In this document: positions 31,210 through 39,974 of the stretch, piece after piece
Numbering within the stretch: the first letter of the stretch is position 1
Layout: each line of letters begins with the position of its first letter
Source: Phytophthora colocasiae
Lineage: Eukaryota > Oomycota > Peronosporomycetes > Peronosporales > Peronosporaceae
NCBI GenBank assembly: GCA_018806915.1
Contig: JAGKQI010000040.1
Coordinates: 1,054,001 to 1,118,000, forward strand
Reading direction: 5' to 3'
DNA length: 64,000 bases
Position numbers and translations under genes: made by a program
Notes under the pieces: generated by a model
Told to the model about the DNA's origin: nothing
Databases searched by the model: none
What the model saw: the letters and a program-made list of their open reading frames with translations, nothing else

Positions 31210-31581
31210 TTATAACGGATCAAATTGAGAAGCGCTGGATGATCCCAGCCGATCCGTGTATTTGGACTGCTCACGTCTTGAGAGTTTGCTGTTACGGAAT
31301 GAACCTGGAAGAAGGACACATGCTCGTTGGAGCAGTGGGAATGGTGGTATCTCGATGGCACCATGTACGTTTCCGCTGTAGTGTAGCCTCCGAGCCCAGT
31401 AAATGCGCGACACAACTTGTGTTTCGGAAAGGTCGCAGACAATGGAGGGGTTGTCGTCGGCGTAGTACAGACTTTGTAGCTCTTCCCATATTTGACGAGC
31501 CGGCCGCGCCACACTAGCTATCGCAAGACTATCGGCAGCGCTTCTAATGTCCGTGACATTGACAATCGTGCCGGCGATCAC
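31210..31581 (-). CDS. Transposon-derived ORF in the Mutator-like element
   Basis: 123 aa. QIWEELQSLYYADDNPSIV, then SETQVVSRIYWARR and GAIEIPPFPLL resemble the N-terminal region of oomycete Mutator-type transposases from memory of the pattern only. No catalytic core follows, so it would be a remnant. Confidence 0.4.
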   Translation of the reverse strand: MIAGTIVNVTDIRSAADSLAIASVARPARQIWEELQSLYYADDNPSIVCDLSETQVVSRIYWARRLHYSGNVHGAIEIPPFPLLQRACVLLPGSFRNSKLSRREQSKYTDRLGSSSASQFDPL

Positions 31582-32112
31582 ATTGTTACGATAGGAGTGA
31601 GAGCGAGTAGGACGCTATTCCATAGAAGCGAATGTAAACTCCAGCGCCCCTGACAGCCGCAGCGATAATGAGAACAGCGATACACGATCTTTTTTTACGG
31701 TGTCCACGAACGAGCATACTTAAAACCCAGGTAATGGTATGTAGATCGTTCGAACGTCGGTACTCCCTGTGCCTCTGTCGTCTTGTTCCGAAGTGATCGT
31801 CAAGCAGTGAGTCCTGTACGGGCAGCACTTCATCATTACAAAACAGATGTCCGTTCCAAAAGCCAGAACCGTTCCGTATCTGAACCAAAAAAAAATCTTC
31901 CATATTTTGTAGTATCGAGACTGTCGATGTCGTTCTTCATACAACTCATGAAAGCAAGCTGTCGCGACTTGAATGGCTCATACACGCGCTGTCTCGAGTC
32001 ATTGGATGTGGTACACGGCAGGTAGAACGCTTCAAAAGCTCCATTGGCTTCCAAGTTGAACGCCATCTGCGTCTTGCCCGTGCCAGAAGAATTCTCCAGA
32101 ACGACAAACCGC

Positions 32113-33646
32113 GGGTGCGGACTAATCCCGAGTACTGGAAGCCGAAAATCGAGTACACATACCGGTTACCGACAATACCGCCAGCGCCGGCCGAAACCCG
32201 AGTTCACATCGGTAGAATTCCAAGTACAATGGCAGAATTCCGAGTACAAAAAATTGGCGGGAAAAAAGTACCAGGAAACCTGGCAGAATGCTAAGAACTA
32301 GTCAGCCATAACGAAGCATTCATTAATTTAACTCATTTATTGTCCGTAATACTGGGGTTTAAGCCCGCGTGCTCCGCACACGGAGCGTTAAACCGCCAGC
32401 CAGCGTTCTCCACCGCGCTTGTCCTCTCTCGCTGCCCTTTACAACCCAGCTACGCGCTCCGCGCGATCCCATCCACCCCTAGCTGCTCGCTGCGCTCGCG
32501 AGCAGGGCTCTCCAAATAAGTAGGGATTAGGGATTGACGGGGCTGGAGGCGTCTCAATCCCTTATTGATGAACGTACCCTTAATTGACAATATTATTGTC
32601 AACTTCAACTTATAAGATACTATAAAGATCCGGTAAGAGTCGAGGAGTAAAGCAGTCCTCGAAACCTCTCCCGGTGGGCGTTATACCGTGCCGGGGACCA
32701 CAGCCACTCTCATGCTGGCATTTCCGATTTTGCGAACCAAGTCCAACACTCTTCTAGTCAACTTGTTCACCCTCGTCATCCATGGCTACCTTAGACCCTG
32801 GTCTCTCGAACAAGGAGATCTGTTCGTTGATGTATCGAGACCAAACAAGCGGAGGAAGAACCTGCAACGGATGCAACACCTTCATCTTTCAGGACCGAAG
32901 TCGCTGCAAAATCTGCCAGTAAGAAGGCAAAACGGCGCCGTATCCAAGAAGAACCGGAAACCAACTTGGAGACATCAGGCAAAAAACGACGGCGTACAGG
33001 AAAAGAAGTGATGGAGTCGATTAACATTCGAGCTGCAATGCGCGTAAAGGAGGCATCAATATACTCGGATCTCACGTGGCTGCCAGCCACTTCGGTACAA
33101 GTAGAGCGTCTTTTCTCCAAGATTAAGTGCATGCTGGGGTATCTTCGGAAAAGCATCAGTCATGAGACGCTCGAGACCTTACTTTACCTGAAAATGAACT
33201 GGGACTTAGTGACGGACGAAGTGATTTCGAACGCCGTGAAACGCGCAGTTGAGGACGACAACGAAGAAGAAGCAGATCTCTAAAACCGTAGTTCTTAATC
33301 TGGAAGAAGTAGATAGAGACCCCCTTTTCAATAATTGCGTAAGTGCCAAATATTGAGATGGCCGCTCCCTCCCTTATTGTCCCCCTACAATAATACCCCT
33401 TTTTCAATAACAATACATTTTTGGAGACCCCTGGCTCGCGAGTGCAGACCCTAAGCCCGCTCCGGCTTCGCCTTCGCTTGATCCATCGGCAGCGTTGCTA
33501 AGCCCGCGTGCTCTTTGTTTCTCGAGTCGTTGTGCGCTAGTAAAACCGCATAAGTACCGGTACGAACTGACCTCAATTCGTTTTGCAAAACCTCTCAAAG
33601 TCGGTTGGTGTACTCGGGATCCGGCCACTGGTACTCGGAATTAATC
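32113..33646 (+). mobile_element. hAT-like element (1,534 bp) inside CRN A
   Basis: The 8-bp target CAAACCGC is duplicated (32105-32112 and 33647-33654) and single at 41900-41907 in gene C. Imperfect inverted ends carry spaced CCGAGTAC/GAGTAC motifs (GACTAATCCCGAGTACTGG on the left, its inverted relative on the right). An 8-bp duplication plus a hAT dimerisation domain inside identify the superfamily. Confidence 0.88.
32842..33283 (+). CDS. hAT transposase C-terminal dimerisation domain, remnant
   Basis: A basic linker (KKAKRRRIQEEPETN, SGKKRRRTGKEV) leads into WLPATSVQVERLFSKIKCML and SHETLETLLYLKMNWDLV, the conserved hAT C-terminal (hATC) block. The RNase-H-like catalytic region and the BED finger are missing, so it is non-autonomous. 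A small upstream ORF with four Cys (MATLDPGLSNKEIC...CKICQ, from 32781) may be a leftover zinc-binding N-terminus. Confidence 0.8.
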
Positions 33647-36600
33647 CAAACCGCATCGGGTCCTCCACGCCATTTCTCACATCTTCGAGAGTCTTTACCA
33701 CATCTTCCACCTCTTTTGATGCCTTTAGAAGACGGCCAATCTCCCTGTACTCCGACACAATAGAACTTTTCCCCTTCTTGATGGTCCGTACCTGAAATGG
33801 GGGCTTCACTAGAAGGTGCAAGTCACGTGATGGAAGGTCTTCACCAAGAGCGTCTGCGATTGTTTCCAGTCCCGTAAATGACTTACTGCTGTCGCTAACT
33901 ATATCGACGATTTCGTCAGGAACCGCGCCAGTTCGCATAACGTACAGGGTTTCTTTAAAAGCAGGAGCAGCAGACAGCCACGAGCCATCCGCCTTTTTTG
34001 CTACGAAGAGCAGCAGCTCGCCTTCATCGATGCCCTTCAGTCGATTGGAGTACTTTGCCATTATTGGCTCGCTCAAGGTCTCCACCAATGCATTCAACTT
34101 GGTGCTTATGCTAACCGGCCGTCCGCGTACACCAACGACAAAACAGTTTATCACCACGTCGTCTGGAACAGCCATCGCGACGTCTTCCATCCTAATGCCG
34201 TCCTCTTCCATCGCATCTGCACCGCGCTTTCTCGAAACGTGCAGACTGTCATTGTACTCACTTGGTGCGGTCGCAGTGATCGTTTTCGTTACCAGCCAAG
34301 GGGGCTTCACTAGAAGGTGCAAGTCATCTGATGGAAGGTCTTCACCGAGAGCGTCTGCGATTGTTTCCAGTCCCGTAAATGACTTCCTGCGGTCGCTAAC
34401 TATATCGATGATCTCGGTAGGAGCATCGCCACTTCGCATAGCCTGCAGGGTTTCTTTAAAATCGGGATCAGCAGACAGCCACGTACAATCCGCCTTATTG
34501 GCCAGGAAGAGCAGCACCTCGCCTTCATCGATGCCCTTCAGTCGATTGGAGTACTTTGCCATTATTGGCTTGTTCAAAGTATTTACCAATGCATTCAACT
34601 TGGTGCTTATGCTGACCGGCCGTCCGCGTACGCCAACGACGATACAGTTTATCACCACAACGCGGTTCTGCTTGATCTCTGCGGCGTGTTGCGGCGTGGG
34701 GCCACGGCCATCGCGACGTTTTCCATCTTCGAGTCTTCCATCGCTTCTCTGCTTTCTTGAAACTTACAGAATGTGGAACTTCAGCATACCAAGAGCATAT
34801 CGGGATAATCACGAATTAGAGGTTGTTAAAACATCAAGTGATGATTGATCGTTCGTTGGTGTGGTCCAAGTAAAAGGCATTGCATCAGTATGCGAAATCC
34901 TACTCATGATCAGCTACTTCGAGCTTTATGTTCTCATAGCAATTCAAACTCTACCTGAAGTTTTTACGACTGAAACTGCACTCCCGAAAGCACAGCACAG
35001 CTAGATTAAACCAAAAGCAAAGAATGCTCTGTTGAAATCACTTCGTATTGCCGCAAGTCATTTTTTTGCGACCTACCTCTTCCAGTCTCCGATTTCAATG
35101 AAGATAATCATCTTGCCAGCACCACCAGCTGAAGAACACATTTCATCACCAGGCAGATCTTGTCGCCGCGCTTCCATCAGCTCTGAAAACTCCATCAGTC
35201 TCCCGCCAACATCTCTTGAAGTCCAGTAAAACGTAGCATGTTGCAGTTCGATTCTTCCCAAGAACTCGAATGTCGACTCATTCCCGTGCACTCCTTCGGT
35301 TGGTTTCTCGACAGAAGCGGCATCCTTCGGCTCAGCGGCCATTTCAGACTTCGTGAAGTACGTCTCCTGAAGCTGCTTCCACTACCACCAAGTGAATGTT
35401 CGTCGACGACGAGGTCGCTTTGAGAACGGACTTCAGCACGGGTAACGTAAACTCTTGCCGGTCTTTGCAATCCAATGAAAGAACACCCGAATCGGTCTCG
35501 ATCTCCATCCAGTCTCCGTTATGACACTGTCTGAATATTACCGAATTGCGCACACGTGTTCTTCCAAAACGCTAGAAACTCATCCAGGCCACGCAACATT
35601 TGGAGGCGAGAGAAACGGAACCGTGAAATTCTTGATCACAGTGTGACCTTGCGGGAATGTCACTCCGACCAATGAAGGCACGCACCCCAAACTCATACAG
35701 CAGCCTGCCAAAGAATGTCTCGAAGTCGATTCCGTAAAATCCACCTTGGTGGCTTGCCAGAATAACAGCGCCCACGACGAGACCTTCGAGATCCATTCCA
35801 TCGTTTGGAACCTGAGCTGAGTTATTAGTGGTTGTTCCGTTTTCGTCTGATGCATCTTTCAATTTCTTCCAGAACAGCAGATCTAGTAGGCTCCACTTGT
35901 TATTGGGAAGGAGCTTGCTGACGGTGATGTCCGGAACTGTAGCGTCGGAGTCTTGATAATCCCCCATCAACGTTAGATAAAGGAGAATGTCGTCTTCCAT
36001 CCGGGGGAATACGCATCGACACTTCCACACCTTGTTGTTCTTCACCAAGTCTCTTTGGGTTCCCAATTGGAGCTCAAAAATCTTCTGCTCCTCCATGCGG
36101 CCGTAATGTCCATCGATCAAGTTGACCTCCTTCTTGTCTCTGTAGAAGTCTTTCTTTTTCTTACTCTTGTCGCCGACGTCTGCGTTATAGCTAGTCCCAA
36201 GAAAAGATAGAGTTGACCTCTTTCAAATTCCTCTGCACGTTTCAATGACCGAAATTCTGGCGTCAGTGCTTTGACCATGTTAGTCAAGTACTTCAGTCGA
36301 TCTTGGCCATCGTATGGGAACTGGGTCATGTGTTTCTGCGCGGACGTACTAAAAAGAGGTCGGCTGTTCGAAAGAATCCACTCAAACACTGAAGTGGTCC
36401 CTCCCTTCGTGACAAACTTCGGTAGCGATGGAATCACCGTACACCATGGTACTCTTGATACTCGCGAATAATTACTCACAGTAAAAAGGTTCCGTGCCGT
36501 ACCATTCGTAGCGCTTAGAATAAGCGGCAGACGGAGAGAGCGGAACACATTCCGCATCGACTGAACTAGATTTTCGATTATCTTCCCGTAAGCGAGGAAT

Positions 36601-37018
36601 TCGTCCAGAAAGAAGAGCATTGGTTGCTTCTTATCACGTATTCTTCGATCACGTGCTGCAGTGACGTCTTCACGCACAGAGTTTCCGATGCACCTACCTG
36701 CACCACTGAGCGCAGCGATGATGAAAGCGTACACGCTCAATGGTTTATTGCCGGTTCGGTCGAAGTCACTAACAGAACCTTCAAACTCAGATCGGCCATA
36801 TTTTGTAGTATCGAGACTGTCGATGTCGTTCTTCATACAACTCATGAAAGCAAGCTGTCGCGACTTGAATGGCTCATACACGCGCTGTCTCGAGTCATTG
36901 GATGTGGTACACGGCAGGTAGAACACTTCAAAAGCTCCATTGGCTTCCAAGTTGAACGCCATCTGCGTCTTGCCCGTGCCAGAAGAATTCTCCAGAACGA
37001 CAAACCGCGGGTGCGGAC

Positions 37019-38546
37019 TAATCCCGAGTACTGGAAGCCGAAAATCCGAGTACACATACCGGTTACCGACAATACCGCCAGCGCCGGCCAAAACCCGAGT
37101 TCATCATCGGTAGAATTCCAAGTACAATGGCAGAATTCCGAGTACAAAAAATTGGCGGGAAAAAGTACCAGGAAACCTGGCAGAATGCTAAGAACTAGTC
37201 AGCCATAACAGAAGCATTCATTAATTTAACTCATTTATTGTCACGTAATACTGGGGTTTAAGCCCGCGTGCTCCGCACACGGAGCGTTAAACCGCCAGCC
37301 AGCGTTCTCCACCGCGCTTGTCCTCTCTCGCTGCCGCTTTACAGCCCAGCTACGCGCTCCGCGCGATCCCATCCACCCCTAGCTGCTCGCTGCGCTCGCG
37401 AGCAGGGCTCTCCAAATAAGTAGGGATTAGGGATTGACGGGGCTGGAGGCGTCTCAATCCCTTATTGATGAACGTACCCTTAATTGACAATATTATTGTC
37501 AACTTCAACTTATAAGATACTATAAAGATCCGGTAAGAGTCGAGGAGTAAAGCAGTCCTCGAAACCTCTCCCCGGTGGGCGTTATACCGTGCCGGGGACC
37601 ACAGCCACTCATGCTGGCATTTCCGATTTTGCAGAACCAAGTCCAACACTCTTCTAGTCAACTTGTTCACCCTCGTCATCCATGGCTACCTTAGACCCTG
37701 GTCTCTCGAACAAGGAGATCTGTTCGTTGATGTATCGAGACCAAACAAGCGGAGGAAGAACCTGCAACGGATGCAACACCTTCATCTTTCAGGACCGAAG
37801 TCGCTGCAAAATCTGCCAGTAAGAAGGCAAAACGGCGCCGTATCCAAGAAGAACCGGAAACCAACTTGGAGACATCAGGCAAAAAACGACGGCGTACAGG
37901 AAAGAAGTGATGGAGTCGATTAACATTCCGAGCTGCAATGCGCGTAAAGGAGGCATCAATATACTCGGATCTCACGTGGCTGCCAGCCACTTCGGTACAA
38001 GTAGAGCGTCTTTTCTCCAAGATTAAGTGCATGCTGGGGTATCTTCGGAAAAGCATCAGTCATGAGACGCTCGAGACCTTACTTTACCTGAAAATGAACT
38101 GGGACTTAGTGACGGACGAAGTGATTTCGAACGCCGTGAAACGCGCAGTTGAGGACGACAACGAAGAAGAAGCAGATCTCTAAAACCGTAGTTCTTAATC
38201 TGGAAGAAGTAGATAGAGACCCCCTTTTCAATAATTGCGTAAGTGCCAAATATTGAGATGGCCGCTCCCTCCCTTATTGTCCCCCTACAATAATACCCCT
38301 TTTTCAATAACAATACATTTTTGGAGACCCCTGGCTCGCGAGTGCAGACCCTAAGCCCGCTCCGGCTTCGCCTTCGCTTGATCCATCGGCAGCGTTGCTA
38401 AGCCCGCGTGCTCTTTGTTTCTCGAGTCGTTGTGCGCTAGTAAAACCGCATAAGTACCGGTACGAACTGACCTCAATTCGTTTTGCAAAACCTCTCCAAA
38501 GTCAGTTGGTGTACTCAGGATCCGGCCACTGGTACTCGGAATTAAT
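37019..38546 (+). mobile_element. hAT-like element (1,528 bp) inside CRN B
   Basis: Same element, same orientation and same target (CAAACCGC at 37011-37018 and 38547-38554) as in CRN A. Two independent insertions at one base are improbable, so the insertion predates the duplication that made A and B. Confidence 0.88.
37742..38183 (+). CDS. hAT dimerisation-domain remnant in CRN B
   Basis: Counterpart of 32842-33283. One A is missing in the basic linker (near 37903), so the linker and the dimerisation block are in different frames here. The conserved block WLPATSVQVERLFSKIKCML is unchanged. Confidence 0.75.
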
Positions 38547-39974
38547 CAAACCGCATCGGGTCCCTCCACGCCATTTCTCACATCTTCGAGAGTCTTTACC
38601 ACATCTTCCACCTCTTTTGATGCCTTTAGAAGACGGCCAATCTCCCTGTACTCCGACACAATAGAACTTTTCCCCTTCTTGATGGTCCGTACCTGAAATG
38701 GGGGCTTCACTAGAAGGTGCAAGTCACGTGATGGAAGGTCTTCACCAAGAGCGTCTGCGATTGTTTCCAGTCCCGTAAATGACTTACTGCTGTCGCTAAC
38801 TATATCGACGATTTCGTCAGGAACCGCGCCAGTTCGCATAACGTACAGGGTTTCTTTAAAAGCAGGAGCAGCAGACAGCCACGAGCCATCCGCCTTTTTT
38901 GCTACGAAGAGCAGCAGCTCGCCTTCATCGATGCCCTTCAGTCGATTGGAGTACTTTGCCATTATTGGCTCGCTCAAGGTCTCCACCAATGCATTCAACT
39001 TGGTGCTTATGCTAACCGGCCGTCCGCGTACACCAACGACAAAACAGTTTATCACCACGTCGTCTGGAACAGCCATCGCGACGTCTTCCATCCTAATGCC
39101 GTCCTCTTCCATCGCATCTGCACCGCGCTTTCTCGAAACGTGCAGACTGTCATTGTACTAACTTGGTGCGGTCGCAGTGATCGTTTTCGTTACCAGCCAA
39201 GGGGGCTTCACTAAAAGGTGCAAGTCATCTGATGGAAGGTCTTCACCGAGAGCGTCTGCGATTGTTTCCAGTCCCGTAAATGACTTCCTGCGGTCGCTAA
39301 CTATATCGATGATCTCGGTAGGAGCATCGCCACTTCGCATAGCCTGCAGGGTTTCTTTAAAATCGGGATCAGCAGACAGCCACGTACAATCCGCCTTCTT
39401 GGCCAGGAAGAGCAGCACCTCGCCTTCATCGATGCCCTTCAGTCGATTGGAGTACTTTGCCATTATTGGCTTGTTCAAAGTATTTACCAATGCATTCAAC
39501 TTGGTGCTTATGCTGACCGGCCGTCCGCGTACGCCAACGACGATACAGTTTATCACCACAACGCGGTTCTGCTTGATCTCTGCGGCGTGTTGCGGCGTGG
39601 GGGCCACGGCCATCGCGACGTTTTCCATCTTCGAGTCTTCCATCGCTTCTCTGCTTTCTTGAAACTTACAGAATGTGGAACTTCAGCATACCAAGAGCAT
39701 ATCGGGATAATCACGAATTAGAGGTTGTTAAAACATCAAGTGATGATTGATCGTTCGTTGGTGTGGTCCAAGTAAAAGGCATTGCATCAGTATGCGAAAT
39801 CCTACTCATGATCAGCTACTTCGAGCTTTATGTTCTCATAGCAATTCAAACTCTACCTGAAGTTTTTACGACTGAAACTGCACTCCCGAAAGCACAGCAC
39901 AGCTAGATTAAACCAAAAGCAAAGAATGCTCTGTTGAAATCACTTCGTATTGCCGCAAGTCATTTTTTTGCGAC

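Larger units (their letters stand above)
30356..31899. mobile_element. Mutator-like element (1,544 bp) inside CRN A
   Basis: The 10-bp target CCATATTTTG is duplicated (30346-30355 and 31900-31909) and single in the intact gene C. Inverted ends share TTCAGATACGGAACGGTTCT within about 50 bp, with mismatches at the outermost bases. A 9-10 bp duplication fits the Mutator superfamily. The interior contains an ABC-transporter fragment and a short transposon-like ORF; no complete transposase. Confidence 0.75.
28637..34741 (-). pseudogene. CRN (Crinkler) effector gene A, interrupted by two transposons
   Basis: The layout matches the intact gene at 39975-42968. The ATG at 34741 is followed by a one-base G loss near 34697 that shifts the first codons. 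Two header modules (33655-34658) are followed by a hAT insertion (32113-33646), the start of the NTPase (32112-31910, including the Walker A segment SSGTGKT), a Mutator-like insertion (30356-31899), the rest of the NTPase (Walker B PMLFFLDEF), a two-base loss near 30033, and the C-terminal effector region to 28637. Each insertion is flanked by a duplicated target. Not functional as drawn. The family is known from oomycete plant pathogens as host-cell-acting effectors. Confidence 0.9.
35073..39643 (-). pseudogene. CRN (Crinkler) effector gene B, interrupted by hAT element
   Basis: Header module 1 starts at 39643 (MEDSKMENVAMAV) and ends in a premature stop at 39158 (a TAC/TAA change relative to A). 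Header module 2 is 39112-38555. The hAT copy is 37019-38546. The NTPase and C-terminal regions follow at 37010-35073 with several one-base frameshifts (about 36570, 36205, 35590, 35380). The Walker B segment and LSATNGTARN are present. The gene is about 4.9 kb from its neighbours and shares the roughly 330-bp 5' flank with gene A. It lacks the Mutator-like insertion of A, so that event is younger than the A/B split. Confidence 0.9.
35032..39933. repeat. ~4.9-kb tandem duplication unit of the CRN cluster
   Basis: Positions 35032 and 39934 begin the same sequence (MKSLRIAASHFFATY frame on plus). The spacers 34742-35072 and 39644-39974 are near-identical, including the region upstream of genes A and B (AGAGGTTGTTAAAACATCAA). 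The region upstream of gene C is only partly similar. The cluster therefore grew by tandem duplication. Confidence 0.85.

Noticed and set aside
32340..32540. rRNA or structured RNA in the GC-rich segment of the hAT element
   Set aside because: Only short inverted motifs (GCTCCGCACACGGAGC-type) are visible and no conserved rRNA or snRNA motif.
34030..34848. 272-codon plus-strand ORF
   Set aside because: Antisense shadow of the CRN A headers.
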